64,000 bases of DNA from Methanoregulaceae archaeon UXB-2016. Its GTDB lineage: Archaea; Halobacteriota; Methanomicrobia; Methanomicrobiales; Methanospirillaceae. Below the pieces are notes generated by a model. It was not told the DNA's origin and made no database searches. It saw only the letters and a program-made list of their open reading frames with translations. Both the position numbers and the translations under genes were made by a program. The stretch covers positions 1 through 64,000 of the forward strand of contig SISS01000015.1 in the NCBI GenBank assembly GCA_004332335.1, written 5' to 3'. Of this stretch, positions 8,977-21,360 are shown one piece after another (position 1 is the stretch's first letter; the number at the start of each line of letters is the position of its first letter).

Positions 8977-9765
8977 ATGGCAAAAAATGCTCTGCTGCTG
9001 GCCCTGGTAGCGGTGCTGGTCGGTGGCCTGCTCGTCGCCGGGTGCATGACGAGCGCCCCCGGCACGAATACGACCGCCACCTCCACGCCTGCCACGACGA
9101 CTGTTGCGACCACTGAACCGGTCACGACCGAGATGCCGGTGACCGTCGGGACGACCGAGATCGTCTCCACGACACCTGCGGAAACGACGGCACCGAATGC
9201 GACCGCGAACGTCACACCGACTGCAAATACGACCGTAAAGGCCACCGCGACCCGAACCTCGTACATGGAGCAGGACTCGGGGTCGTCGAGCGACCCCATC
9301 ACGCTTCGGACGACCCAGCCCACCTCGGTCGTCACGACGGTCCTGCCGTCCGTCTCCATGACGATTCCGACAGCCCCCACCACGGTTGCGCCAACCCTCA
9401 CGGTCCAGCCGACGGACTCACAGCCCACGGTCGAGCCGACCACCACGGTCGTGACCACGGCCCCGACATCGCAGCCGACATCGCAGCCGACGACCACAGT
9501 GAAGACCACGGCTCCGACATCGCAGCCGACGACCACGGTGAAGACCACGGCCCCGACATCGCAGCCGACGACCACAGTGAAGACCACGGCTCCGACGACG
9601 AAGCCGACGACTACGGTGAAGACCACGGCTCCGACGACGAAGCCGACGACTACGGTGAAGACCACGGTCCCGACGCCGAACCCGACCAAGACAACGCAGA
9701 CACCGCCGCCCACCCCGTTCCCGGTGACGCAGACCACGGTCCCCCTGCCCTCGATGGGTTTCTGA
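8977..9765 (+). CDS. Thr/Pro-rich lipoprotein with tandem 13-residue repeats
   Basis: 262 aa. Residues 1-23 are a lipoprotein signal peptide ending in a lipobox (LLVAGC, Cys24). The rest is low-complexity Thr, Pro, Ala and Val, with a 13-residue unit of the form TTVKTTAPTSQPT repeated about six times (residues about 150-240). It is predicted to be anchored to the outer face of the membrane and probably heavily O-glycosylated; no domain is recognised. TTTAA at 8944-8948 lies about 30 bp before the ATG, which suggests a leaderless transcript. The exact 39-bp DNA repeat makes copy number likely to vary between strains. On the opposite strand the same segment reads as a spurious Val/Gly-rich ORF. 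Confidence 0.75.
   Translation: MAKNALLLALVAVLVGGLLVAGCMTSAPGTNTTATSTPATTTVATTEPVTTEMPVTVGTTEIVSTTPAETTAPNATANVTPTANTTVKATATRTSYMEQDSGSSSDPITLRTTQPTSVVTTVLPSVSMTIPTAPTTVAPTLTVQPTDSQPTVEPTTTVVTTAPTSQPTSQPTTTVKTTAPTSQPTTTVKTTAPTSQPTTTVKTTAPTTKPTTTVKTTAPTTKPTTTVKTTVPTPNPTKTTQTPPPTPFPVTQTTVPLPSMGF
9450..9695 (+). repeat. 39-bp in-frame tandem repeat inside the Thr-rich lipoprotein gene
   Basis: The 10-mer GAAGACCACG recurs at exactly 39-bp steps: 9501, 9540, 9579, 9618 and 9657. A diverged first copy at 9450 is longer by one 12-bp (TSQP) duplication. Copies three and four switch from ACATCGCAG to ACGACGAAG, so two subtypes exist. Confidence 0.9.
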
Positions 9766-9837
9766 CCGGAATACCTTTTTTAAAATAGATAGGTGACCGC
9801 GTCGCCGCGGCCGATTCTTAGCTGCTTCTTCGATGAC

Positions 9838-10917
9838 TTAGTCGTCGAGATACTTGACCACGACCCCCGTGTTGTCGACGGCGGTCTCGATCGCGATCTC
9901 GAGCCCGAGGGGCACAATCGCCGCTTCGAGCTCCGGGCGCGGCCGCGTGGTTATGACCGCGATCGAGGGGCCGACCGAGGACATCCCCACGAACTCGAAC
10001 CCGGCCTCGCGAAGCCGGCTCATGTATGTGTAGATAGCGAAGGTGTGGTGCTCGATCTCGGCCCGCTTCGACCCTCGAAACTCGAGCTCCCAGAGCACGT
10101 CGCCGACCTTGCAGAGGTCGCCCCGCTCGAGGGCCGGGATCAGGTCCATGAGGAGCAGGTAGGCCTTGAGCTCGCGATCCTGGTAGTCCAGGGTCCGCGC
10201 CCGGTTCATCAGCAGGTCGAACTCCTTTGCGCCGGCCGACGAGATGTCGGAGGAAGGGATGATCACGTAAACCGACTCTCTCTCGGCGAACGGGTGCTGA
10301 TACACCAGGGTCAGCCGGTCCCCCATCACGGCCATCCCGCCGTACGTGCTGACGGCCGGTCCGACTCCGGTCTCGAAGCCGTATGCGATCTCGCCCTCGT
10401 CGGTCTCTTCGACGTAGTTGTGTCCCAGGAGGAGCCGGAGCTGGTCGTCGCTGAAGGGGGAGCCGACCGCGGCGTTCAGGGCGTGGGCAAGCGCGATCAG
10501 GACCGTGCTCGTCGACCCGAGCCCGACATGTGGATAGGCGTGGTCCTCGACGACGACCGAGAAACCGCCCTCGTACCCGCTCGCGCGGCGGAAGACCTCG
10601 AGGAAGTGACAGATGATCGGCTGGCGCACCGACCGAATCTCATCGGAGCCGTCGACGCACCGGAGGGAGATCGTCACGGGGAGCGCGATCGCGAACCCGA
10701 CTCCCCCGCCGCCCGGCTGTTCGGGGGCGAACCTGTTCATGTCCAGGACCGTGAGATGGATGCGCGAGGGAGCACTGACCCGGATGGTCCCTGCGTATAG
10801 TTGCAGATCGCATGTCCTTTCGAGATCGAGGGTGTGGATGTTCTCGCCAGGGGCGAATGGGCGGAAGTCGTACTCGACGAGGTCGAGGTCGCCGCCGCGG
10901 ATCTTCATGACCGGCAT
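9838..10917 (-). CDS. GHMP-family protein, probable beta-ribofuranosylaminobenzene 5'-phosphate (beta-RFAP) synthase
   Basis: 359 aa. VSAPSRIHLTVLDMN (about residues 47-61), the glycine stretch GGGGVGFAI, and HVGLGSTSTVLIALAHAL (about residues 134-151) are GHMP-superfamily motifs. They match the arrangement in archaeal beta-RFAP synthase, which condenses PRPP with 4-hydroxybenzoate (or pABA) as the first committed step of methanopterin synthesis. An N-terminal extension of about 45 residues precedes the usual start. ATG 10917 follows GGTGAG at good spacing. The gene lies 6 bp downstream of the DUF2148 gene, likely co-transcribed. Another GHMP enzyme, such as a sugar or mevalonate-pathway kinase, is less likely but not excluded. 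Confidence 0.65.
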   Translation of the reverse strand: MPVMKIRGGDLDLVEYDFRPFAPGENIHTLDLERTCDLQLYAGTIRVSAPSRIHLTVLDMNRFAPEQPGGGGVGFAIALPVTISLRCVDGSDEIRSVRQPIICHFLEVFRRASGYEGGFSVVVEDHAYPHVGLGSTSTVLIALAHALNAAVGSPFSDDQLRLLLGHNYVEETDEGEIAYGFETGVGPAVSTYGGMAVMGDRLTLVYQHPFAERESVYVIIPSSDISSAGAKEFDLLMNRARTLDYQDRELKAYLLLMDLIPALERGDLCKVGDVLWELEFRGSKRAEIEHHTFAIYTYMSRLREAGFEFVGMSSVGPSIAVITTRPRPELEAAIVPLGLEIAIETAVDNTGVVVKYLDD

Positions 10918-10923
10918 GGTATC

Positions 10924-11475
10924 TCACCGCCTCCGGTCGAAGAAGATGTTCTTGCCCGTCGCCGAGACCGGGATGCCGCAGGCGACCGTGCAGTCGGGGA
11001 GCCACCCCAGGACGAGCCCGGCCGCGCCGGCCGTGTACATGACCCGGTTGTCCAGGTTCAGGAGCGAGGCGGTCTTGACGGCCGAACCGATCGCGATCCC
11101 GAGGTCCAGGACCTTCAGGACGCAGTTCGGGGCGCCGTACGCGGTGGTCTCGGGCCCGGCCGATGTGGCGGCCTCGCGCATGGCCGCACAGTCCGGATAG
11201 CCGCACCCACCGCAGTCGACCCCGACCGGTTCGCGGCCCCGGATGCCGAGCAGGAGGCAGGCCGCACCGGCGGCGACATTCCCGGCATCCCGCTCGAAGA
11301 TCCGGGCTCTCTCGCCCTCAGCCGCCTTCCGCATCGTGTCGGCCAGCCGGTCGAGTTCGCCCTCCGAGACGATTCGGATCACGAGGGAGTCCTCGCCCTT
11401 TCCCTTCGGCGCTGTGCGGGCCGCAAGGGCCATCAGGTCGCAGGCCATCCCGGCGACCCGGGACTTGTCGTTCAT
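10924..11475 (-). CDS. DUF2148 ferredoxin-like domain protein
   Basis: About 183 aa. The Cys motif DCGGCGYPDCAAM (about residues 92-104) is the signature of DUF2148 proteins, which are predicted to bind an iron-sulfur cluster; their function is unknown. The C-terminal half has alternating Ala/Gly-rich segments (TAGAAGLVLGWLPDCTVACGIP). I prefer ATG 11475, which sits about 27-30 bp after TTTTAT at 11502-11507 (leaderless). An in-frame GTG at 11499 would add eight residues but overlaps the promoter. First gene of a probable two-gene unit with the GHMP protein. Confidence 0.75.
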   Translation of the reverse strand: MNDKSRVAGMACDLMALAARTAPKGKGEDSLVIRIVSEGELDRLADTMRKAAEGERARIFERDAGNVAAGAACLLLGIRGREPVGVDCGGCGYPDCAAMREAATSAGPETTAYGAPNCVLKVLDLGIAIGSAVKTASLLNLDNRVMYTAGAAGLVLGWLPDCTVACGIPVSATGKNIFFDRRR

Positions 11476-11542
11476 GGAGAGCTGATTTGCCCCCCGCACA
11501 GATAAAACCGGGAGAGATGGGGGCGGCAGAAGAGAGGGGAGG

Positions 11543-13174
11543 TCAGGACTGCTGCCGGAGCAGCTGCCCGAGGCGTGGGACGAAGTCCTTCTTGCGGCTC
11601 ATCACGTCCTTCAGGAGGAGGGGCGCTCCCTCGAGCTCGAGCCGGGCGAGCCAGACCTCGTCGACCGCGGCGAAAAAGGCGAGGGAGGCGTTCTCGAAGA
11701 CCGAGGTGTAGAGCGCGACCGCCAGGTCGGCGCGGTGGCTCGCTCGGAGCCTCCCGAGTTCGCGCCGGATCTCGGGGCCGTGCGCCTCGGGAAACGCGAA
11801 CGACGGGACCATCACCTGGGCGATCACGACGTTTCGGCCGAAGAGTGCGTAGGACTTGCTGTCGCGCCGGAGCTGCTCCTCGATCGGGACGTCGTCCACG
11901 GCCATGCCCTTCTCGATCAGGGTCGTGCCGAGGGCGAGAGGATCGCGGCCGACGAGCCCGGCCAGGTACTCCACGGCCCGATGGTCGAGCGAGGTCGTGG
12001 TCGACATCCGGAGCACGAGCGTGTCCGAGAGGATCCCGCAGAGGAGGAGCCCGGCCGTGGCGGGCGAGGGGTCGCGCCCGGCCTCCATGAACCGGGTCGT
12101 GATGATCGTGCAGGTCGAGCCGACCGGATCGTTCAGGAACCGGACCGGCTTCAGGGTCGAGATCACGCCGAGCCTGTGGTGATCGATGATCTCCAGGATG
12201 TCCGCATTCTCGATCCCGTCCACGGCCTGGGCCGGCTCGTTGTGATCGAGCAGGATCACGGCCTTCTGGATCTCCTGCATCAGCGAGGTCCTCGAGAGGA
12301 GCCCGAGGTACCGGCCCTCGTCGTCGACGACACAGGCCGTCCGGAACTTCGAGGTCGAGACCAGGTGCTTGGCCCGCTCGAGCGAGTCGTCGAGCGTGAC
12401 CGTCGGGACGTCGGTCTCCATGATCATGCCCGCCGGGGCCGAGAGGTGGAGGCGTTTGCCGACGCTGAACGCGTCGAGGTCGGTTGAGAGGATCGTGACC
12501 CCCTGGGCCCGGGCCGCATTCAGGACCCGGTCGCCGACCGGGGCGCCGTCGGCCACGATCATCGCGGCGATCCCGGCCGAGATCAGGGTCAGCTGCGCCG
12601 GCTCGTTGTCGCCCACGATCGCGACGTCGTGCGCGGTCAGGCGCGAGAGCGTGACGTGGAGCGCGTCGATCGCGGTGTAGACCCGGCCCTCGAGGTGGTC
12701 GTGGGCGCCCACGAGCACGGTTGCGAAGAGGATCCGGGCCAGATCCTCGAGCCGGATCGGCGGGACGGTCAGGGCCTCCTCCCGCTGCCCGGTCACGTAG
12801 GCCCGGGCCAGGCCGTACTCGGAGACGAGCCCTGCGAGCCGGCCGGCCGCGTCCACGATCGGGATGTTCCGCATGTCGTACTGGTCCATCAGGGACGCTA
12901 CGTCCACGGTCGGGACATCGGTCCGGGCCGAACGAGTGTCGATGTACGGGATATCCGCGATCCCGGGCTCGACCGACTCGATGTAGACTGGCGGCTCCGC
13001 CCGGAACTCCGAGAGGGCCCATCGGGTCTCGGCCGTGCAGTCGCCGCACCGGGCCGGGATGTAGACCCCGGGCTCGTCCATGTTCAGTAGCTCAGCATAC
13101 GCGATCACGCTGCAGATCGAGTCGGTATCGGGCTGTCGATGCCCGATCACGTAGACGCTGTTCATACCCGCCAT
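11543..13174 (-). CDS. ppaC: Family II (Mn-dependent) inorganic pyrophosphatase with CBS-DRTGG-CBS regulatory insert
   Basis: 543 aa, far longer than the ~310-aa minimal enzyme because of a regulatory insert. The DHH catalytic core begins VYVIGHRQPDTDSICSVIAYAELL and resumes with ILLDHNEPAQAV, EIIDHHRLG and the C-terminal DHHA2 domain (STCTIITTRFMEAGR...). Between them (about residues 75-310) are two CBS domains (TVDVASLMDQYDMRNIPIVD and TVTLDDSLERAKHLVSTSKFRTACVVDDEGRYLG) flanking a DRTGG domain. In bacterial relatives this insert binds adenine nucleotides and controls PPi hydrolysis. ATG 13174 or ATG 13165 could be the start; ACATAAG at 13205-13211 is a possible TATA element. Divergent from uvrA. 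Confidence 0.92.
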   Translation of the reverse strand: MAGMNSVYVIGHRQPDTDSICSVIAYAELLNMDEPGVYIPARCGDCTAETRWALSEFRAEPPVYIESVEPGIADIPYIDTRSARTDVPTVDVASLMDQYDMRNIPIVDAAGRLAGLVSEYGLARAYVTGQREEALTVPPIRLEDLARILFATVLVGAHDHLEGRVYTAIDALHVTLSRLTAHDVAIVGDNEPAQLTLISAGIAAMIVADGAPVGDRVLNAARAQGVTILSTDLDAFSVGKRLHLSAPAGMIMETDVPTVTLDDSLERAKHLVSTSKFRTACVVDDEGRYLGLLSRTSLMQEIQKAVILLDHNEPAQAVDGIENADILEIIDHHRLGVISTLKPVRFLNDPVGSTCTIITTRFMEAGRDPSPATAGLLLCGILSDTLVLRMSTTTSLDHRAVEYLAGLVGRDPLALGTTLIEKGMAVDDVPIEEQLRRDSKSYALFGRNVVIAQVMVPSFAFPEAHGPEIRRELGRLRASHRADLAVALYTSVFENASLAFFAAVDEVWLARLELEGAPLLLKDVMSRKKDFVPRLGQLLRQQS

Positions 13175-13250
13175 ATCGATTGGAGGTAGGTTTGCCCTAC
13201 GGGTTCTTATGTCTGGGGGTGATCGTATGCACTACGTTGACAGTAAAGAA

Positions 13251-13260
13251 GGCTCTATAT
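13251..13260 (+). promoter_or_regulatory. TATA box of the uvr operon
   Basis: CTCTATATGG is about 40 bp before the uvrA ATG (13294), placing transcription start near 13282 and leaving a short leader with the SD GGAGG (13285-13289). A second AT-rich stretch, CTTTATAAAC (13272-13281), is too close to the ATG to serve unless a downstream start is used. Confidence 0.5.
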
Positions 13261-13293
13261 GGTCTGATGACCCCTTTATAAACAGGAGGGATT

Positions 13294-16088
<2,795 letters not shown>

Positions 16089-16092
<4 letters not shown>

Positions 16093-17651
16093 CTGAGCCG
16101 CCGATCGACCTCTCGACCCTCCCCGAGCTCCCCGGGTGCTACCGCTACTACGATGCATCCGGGGTCGTCATCTACGTGGGCAAGGCCAAGAACCTCCGGC
16201 GGCGGGTCTCGTCGTACTTCACCAGGCGCGACCTGGATCCCAAGACCGCGGCCCTCGTGGCCCACATCGCGCGTCTCGACTTCATCGTCACCTCGAACGA
16301 GGTAGAGGCCCTGATCCTCGAGAACACCCTGATCAAGGAGCACTGGCCTCGGTACAACATCAACCTCAAGGACTCCAGGACCTATGCCTACATCCTCCGG
16401 ACGGACGATGCATTCCCGCGCCTCGTGGTCGCGAGGAAGAAGGGAGGCGAAGGGACCTACTACGGCCCCTTCGTCTCGGGCCTCGAGCGCGACCAGCTCG
16501 TCAAAGGCCTCAGGCGGACCTTCCGCCTCCGGAGCTGCCGCACGCTCCCGAAACGCGCCTGCCTCCGGTACCACATGAACTCCTGCTCGGGGCCGTGCGT
16601 GGGTGCGGTCACCGAGACGGAGTACGGCGAGCAGGTGCGGCGTGCCGAGGAGATCCTCAGGGGGCGCGACCGCGAGCTCCTGGGCACGCTCCGCGAGGAG
16701 ATGGCCGCGTACTCGGCCGGACAGCTGTTCGAGCAGGCCCTCGCCCGGCGCGAGCAGATTCGGGCGATCGAGGGGCTCGCCGAGCGGCAGCGGATGGACC
16801 GGCAGAAGGCCTACGACGAGGACATCCTGAACTACATCGTGGTCGAGGGGACGGTCTACCTCTCTCTCTTCAAGATCCATCTCGGGACCCTGACCGGCCG
16901 GCAGGAGTTCGTCTTCGACCACCGCGAGGAGTTCCTGCCCGAGTTCCTGGTCCAGTACTACGCCGAGCAGGCGGTGCCGAAAGAGGTCGTGCTGCCCGAG
17001 GAGGTCGACCCGGCGATCGCCGACTACCTCTCGCGCCTGAAGGGGCGGCGCGTGCATGTCACGGTCCCGCAGCGCGGCGACCGACGGCACCTGCTCGACC
17101 TGGTGAAGCTCAACCTCGAGACCTCGTTCTTCGGCGACCGGATCAAGGTCGAGGCCCTGCGCGAGGCCCTGCGCCTGCCCGCCCCGCCCGAGGTGGTCGA
17201 GTGCTTCGACATCTCGCACCTGGCCGGCACCTCGACCGTGGGGGTCATGGTCCAGTTCCGGGGCGGGCGGCCCGACAAGCGGAACTACCGGCGCTTCCGG
17301 ATCCGGACCGTGGAGGGGGTCGACGACTTCGCCTCGATCGCCGAGGTGGTCCGGCGGCGGTACGCCCGGCTCAAGAAGGACGGGGGCGAGCTCCCCGACC
17401 TCGTCGTGATCGATGGCGGGCGCGGGCAGCTCTCGGCCGCGAAGGGCGTGCTCGACGAACTTGGGCTCCGGATCCCCGTGGTCGCGCTGGCCAAGCGCGA
17501 GGAGGAGGTCTGGGTGCCCGGGCTCTCGTTCCCGCTCCCGCTCGACCGGAAGGCGAAGGGGAGCCTCTATCTCCAGGAGGTCCGGGACGAGGCCCATCGC
17601 TTCGCGATCACCTACAACCGAAGTCTACGCAAGAAGGCGGTGCTCCAGTGA
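16089..17651 (+). CDS. uvrC: Excinuclease ABC subunit C
   Basis: 520 aa, somewhat short for UvrC (about 600 in E. coli). It makes both incisions flanking a lesion. The N-terminal GIY-YIG nuclease domain reads PELPGCYRYYDASGVVIYVGKAKNLRRRVSSYF. A UvrBC (UVR) interaction helix follows, around residues 205-235. The RNase-H-like endonuclease domain has ECFDISHLAGTSTVGVMVQFRGGRPDKRNYRRF and LPDLVVIDGGRGQLSAAKGVL. The protein ends about 20 residues after the RNase H fold (YNRSLRKKAVLQ), so the C-terminal tandem helix-hairpin-helix DNA-binding domain of bacterial UvrC is missing. Start ATG overlaps uvrA by 4 bp; the stop overlaps uvrB by 4 bp. Confidence 0.95.
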
Positions 17652-19639
17652 CCGATCAACGATTCGAACTCGTCGCCCCGTTCTCGCCTGCGGGCTCCCA
17701 GCCCCAGGCGATCGCCTCGCTCGTCGAGGGAGTCCGCGCGGGTGAGGAGCGGCAGACCCTGCTCGGGGTCACGGGCTCGGGCAAGACCTACACGATCGCG
17801 AACGTGATCGAGCAGGTCCAGCGCCCGACCCTCGTGATCGCGCACAACAAGACCCTCGCGGCCCAGCTCTACAACGAGTTCCGGGACTTCTTCCCGAAGA
17901 ACCGCGTCGAGTACTTCGTCTCGTACTACGACTACTACCAGCCCGAGTCCTACATCCCCCAGCGAGATATGTACATTGAGAAGGACATGGCGATCAACCC
18001 GAAGATCGAGCAGATGCGGCTCGCGACCACGGCCTCGGTCCTCTCGCGCCGGGACACGATCGTCGTGGCCTCGGTCTCGTGCATCTACGGTCTGGGCAAC
18101 CCCGTGAACTTCCGCGACATGGGCTTCGAGCTCAAAGTCGGCGACCGGTTCAAGCGGAGCGACCTCCTCCGACAGCTCGTGGAGATCCAGTTCGAGCGCA
18201 ACGACCTCGAGCTCATGCCCGGGCGGTTCCGTGTGCGTGGCGATACGGTCGACATCGTGCCCGGATACTTCAACAACATCATCCGGGTCGAGAGCTTCGG
18301 CGACAAGATCGAGCGGATCCTGGAGGTCGACCGGATGACCGGCCTCGCCAAGGAGCGGATGGAGTACTTCTACGTCTACCCGGCCCGCCACTACGTGATC
18401 CCGGCCCACACCCGGGCCAAGGCGATCGAGTCGATCCGCGAGGAGCTCGACCGGCGACTCCCCGAGCTCGGCCTTCTCGAGGCGCACCGGCTCCAGCAGC
18501 GGACCCTCTACGACATCGAGATGATCGAGGAGACGGGCAGCTGCAAAGGGATCGAAAACTACTCGCGCCACTTCGACTTCCGGAAGCCCGGGGAGAAGCC
18601 GTACTGCCTGCTCGACTACTTCCCGAAGGACTTCATGATGGTGATCGACGAGTCCCACCAGACGATCCCTCAGGTCCACGGGATGTACAAGGGCGACCGG
18701 TCTCGAAAGTCCAACCTCATCGACTACGGCTTCCGTCTACCGTCGGCCTACGATAACCGCCCCCTCAAATGGGAAGAGTTCCGCGAGTATATGCGGCAGG
18801 TGGTCTTCGTCTCGGCCACGCCCGGCGAGTACGAGCGCCGCGTCTCGGCGCGCCTGGTCGAGCAGATCATCCGCCCGACCGGGCTCGTGGACCCGCCCGT
18901 CGAGGTCCGGCCGATCGCGGGCCAGACCCTCGACGTGATCGAGGAGGTCAAAAAGACGATCGAGAAGGGCGAGCGGGCGCTCGTCACCACGCTCACCAAG
19001 AAACTCTCTGAGGAGCTCTCCGAGTGGCTGGCCGAGCGCGGGATCAAGACCCGCTATCTCCACTCAGAGATCGATACGATCGAGCGGACCGAGATCATCC
19101 GGCAGCTCCGCCTCGGCAGGTTCGACGTCCTGGTCGGGATCAACCTGCTCCGCGAGGGCCTGGACATCCCCGAGGTCGGGTTCATCGGGATCCTGGACGC
19201 GGACAAGGAGGGGTTCCTGCGCGACGCCCGCTCCCTGATCCAGACGATCGGGCGCGCGGCCCGGAACGCCGAATCGCACGTGGTCCTCTACGCGGACCGG
19301 ATGACGGACTCGATCAAGATCGCGCTCGCCGAGACCGAACGCCGCCGGCAGATCCAGCTCGAGTTCAACCGGGTCCACGGGATCGTGCCGCAGACGATCG
19401 TCAAGCCGATCCGCGAGCAGGAGGCGGACCTCAAGGACGCCAAGCACGTGCCCACGCGCGAGATACCGGCCCTGGTGATCGAGCTCGAGGCCGAGATGCG
19501 AAAGGCGGCCGAGGAGCTCGACTTCGAGCGGGCGATCGCTCTCCGCGAGCGCGTCCGCCAGCTCCAGCAGAAGGCCGGGGGAAAGGCGGAAGAAGAGGAG
19601 CCCGTCCCCCGGAAGAAGCGGGCCCGAAAGAAGATCTGA
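17648..19639 (+). CDS. uvrB: Excinuclease ABC subunit B
   Basis: 663 aa. The damage-verifying helicase of excision repair. Walker A is GVTGSGKTYT; the beta-hairpin region YFVSYYDYYQPESYIPQRDMYIEKD inserts between DNA strands in UvrB. The DEAD-like box is MVIDESHQT. Motifs V/VI are GINLLREGLDIPEVGFIGILDADKEGFLR and QTIGRAARN. A C-terminal UVR domain binds UvrC (LEAEMRKAAEELDFERAIALRERVRQL, about 620-646). The start is GTG 17648 in a GTGA overlap with the uvrC stop. Gene order uvrA-uvrC-uvrB with two 4-bp overlaps implies one translationally coupled transcript. Confidence 0.97.
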   Translation: MTDQRFELVAPFSPAGSQPQAIASLVEGVRAGEERQTLLGVTGSGKTYTIANVIEQVQRPTLVIAHNKTLAAQLYNEFRDFFPKNRVEYFVSYYDYYQPESYIPQRDMYIEKDMAINPKIEQMRLATTASVLSRRDTIVVASVSCIYGLGNPVNFRDMGFELKVGDRFKRSDLLRQLVEIQFERNDLELMPGRFRVRGDTVDIVPGYFNNIIRVESFGDKIERILEVDRMTGLAKERMEYFYVYPARHYVIPAHTRAKAIESIREELDRRLPELGLLEAHRLQQRTLYDIEMIEETGSCKGIENYSRHFDFRKPGEKPYCLLDYFPKDFMMVIDESHQTIPQVHGMYKGDRSRKSNLIDYGFRLPSAYDNRPLKWEEFREYMRQVVFVSATPGEYERRVSARLVEQIIRPTGLVDPPVEVRPIAGQTLDVIEEVKKTIEKGERALVTTLTKKLSEELSEWLAERGIKTRYLHSEIDTIERTEIIRQLRLGRFDVLVGINLLREGLDIPEVGFIGILDADKEGFLRDARSLIQTIGRAARNAESHVVLYADRMTDSIKIALAETERRRQIQLEFNRVHGIVPQTIVKPIREQEADLKDAKHVPTREIPALVIELEAEMRKAAEELDFERAIALRERVRQLQQKAGGKAEEEEPVPRKKRARKKI

Positions 19640-19645
19640 GGGCGC

Positions 19646-20518
19646 CTAGATCAGGGGCGTCGGTGACCGCCCCGCATCCTCTGGGAGCGGGCCGCCCTTG
19701 ACCAGGAGCGGCATGGTGGTGGCCGAGAGCTTGGTCATCACGAGCGCCTTGCCCCGCGGCGTCAGGGCGAAGATCGGGACCCCGGTCCCGCCCTGGACGA
19801 GCGCCCTTGTCCGTGCGGCCGCGCGGACCGTGCCCGAGGCGCAGGCCGTCGTGATGTCCGCCACCGTGACGAGCCGCTCGGCCTCCTCGGGGGTCAGGCC
19901 CGTGGTGTGCACGGCGATGATCAGGGCGTCGGGGGCCGCCGCCCGGACCGCCTCGACCATCGCGGGCCCGGCGATGGTCACGGCGATCCGCGAGAATCCG
20001 TGTTCGAGCGCATAGCGTGCTCCGCCGGCCTGGTCCATCGCCGCTGTCTCGGGGTAGACCACGTGCCCACCCGCCTCCCGGATCCGGGCGATCACGGACG
20101 GGTAGGGGGTGGTTGAGACGAGTCCCGACATTCTACCGCCGATCCCCTGGACCAGGGACGGCGACGAGACGACCACCGTGCCCGCGCCATCGCAGGCGAG
20201 CACGGCGCCGTCGAGGAGTCCCGCTCGGAGCCCCTCCATCATCAGCTCGGAGGCGCCGAAGAGGACGAAGTCGGTCTCGGAGACGACCTCGCGGTCGGGC
20301 GTGCACATCCCGAAGCCCCGGATCCGGGCCTCCATGTTGGCGCGGATCGCGTCGGGCGACATCTCCGTGACCGGCACGGCGAACCGCCGAGCGAGCGGGC
20401 AGTCCTCGATCACGGGCAGACCGACCTCGACCACGCACCCGTTGCGGATCACGACGCGTGTCTTTCCGATCGCCTCGATCACGTGCTCGTCCCCGACGGG
20501 GTACTCTGTCTCCTCCAT
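19646..20518 (-). CDS. Methanogenesis marker 8 family protein (DUF2099)
   Basis: 290 aa. The sequence (GDEHVIEAIGKTRVVIRNGCVVEVGLPVIEDCPLARRF at the N-terminus, GFGMCTPDREVVSETDFVLFGASELMMEGL near residue 75) matches the family known as methanogenesis marker protein 8, found in methanogens and of unknown reaction. Conserved Cys residues (DCPLARR, GMCTPDR, ACDGAGT, TTACASGT) could ligate metal; that is inference. ATG 20518 is chosen because homology begins there. The open frame continues upstream, but with Pro-rich, non-homologous residues reading into the divergent promoter region. Convergent with uvrB: the stops are 6 bp apart. Confidence 0.75.
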   Translation of the reverse strand: MEETEYPVGDEHVIEAIGKTRVVIRNGCVVEVGLPVIEDCPLARRFAVPVTEMSPDAIRANMEARIRGFGMCTPDREVVSETDFVLFGASELMMEGLRAGLLDGAVLACDGAGTVVVSSPSLVQGIGGRMSGLVSTTPYPSVIARIREAGGHVVYPETAAMDQAGGARYALEHGFSRIAVTIAGPAMVEAVRAAAPDALIIAVHTTGLTPEEAERLVTVADITTACASGTVRAAARTRALVQGGTGVPIFALTPRGKALVMTKLSATTMPLLVKGGPLPEDAGRSPTPLI

Positions 20519-20550
20519 ATTCAACAGGTAGGGACGCAATAGGGTATTGA

Positions 20551-21360
20551 ATGATGGGTGGAGGAAGTTCGGTGGGGGAGGGTATCCGGGCCGTGGCCGC
20601 CCATCTCCGCGGTCCGGCCGCTCCGGCACGGCGCACGGCTCGCCTACCCGAGGTCGACCTCGTCCGCGCGATCGCGCTCCTGATGATGCTTCTCTACCAC
20701 CTCCTCTTCGACCTCTGGTTCATGGGGATGGCGGCTGTGGAGGTCCTCACCGGGTTCTGGCGGGCCTTCGCCTACGTCACCGCGAGCCTCTTCGTCGTGA
20801 TCGCCGGCCTCTCCCTGACCCTGGCAGAGTCGGCAGGGCGCCGCCGCGGCGCGACCTCGGGGGAGATCGCCCGGATGATCGGTCGCCGCGGTCTCGAGCT
20901 GATCGGCTGGGGGCTTGTGATCACGGTCGTGACCGAGGTCGCGTTCGAGCAGGGGACGATCCTCTTCGGGATCCTCCACCTGATCGGAGTGGGCACGATC
21001 CTGGCGATCCCGCTCCTGCGGCACCCGCGAGCCGCGTTCGTCCTCGGCAGCACCTGCGTCCTCCTCGGCCCCGTCGCGGCGGCCGTGCGCGGGCCGATCT
21101 GGCTCGCCTGGCTCGGGTTCCACCCGCCCGACTTCGTCTCGTTTGACTACGTCCCGGTCTTGCCCTGGTTCGGGGTCCTGCTGATCGGTGTCGCCTTCGG
21201 CCGGCTGCTCTACCCCGAGGGTGAACGCCGCTTCGTCCTCGACGACCCCCCGAACTGGACCCGGCCCCTCGCCTGGCTCGGGCGGCACACCCTCGCGGTC
21301 TACCTGCTCCACCAGCCGGTCTTTGTGGGCCTGCTCCTCCTCTGGAAGCAGCTCGCCTAG
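20551..21360 (+). CDS. Heparan-alpha-glucosaminide acetyltransferase-like (DUF1624) integral membrane protein
   Basis: 269 aa with about seven to eight transmembrane helices after a 30-residue cytoplasmic tail. The HGSNAT/DUF1624 signature is clear: EVDLVRAIALLMMLLYHLLFDLWF (Asp and the conserved YHxxFD), then LFVVIAGLSLTL and a C-terminal WLGRHTLAVYLLHQPVF. Members transfer acyl groups across membranes to sugars or act in surface polysaccharide modification; the substrate here is unknown. The stop overlaps by 4 bp the stop of the convergent gene at 21357. Confidence 0.8.
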   Translation: MMGGGSSVGEGIRAVAAHLRGPAAPARRTARLPEVDLVRAIALLMMLLYHLLFDLWFMGMAAVEVLTGFWRAFAYVTASLFVVIAGLSLTLAESAGRRRGATSGEIARMIGRRGLELIGWGLVITVVTEVAFEQGTILFGILHLIGVGTILAIPLLRHPRAAFVLGSTCVLLGPVAAAVRGPIWLAWLGFHPPDFVSFDYVPVLPWFGVLLIGVAFGRLLYPEGERRFVLDDPPNWTRPLAWLGRHTLAVYLLHQPVFVGLLLLWKQLA

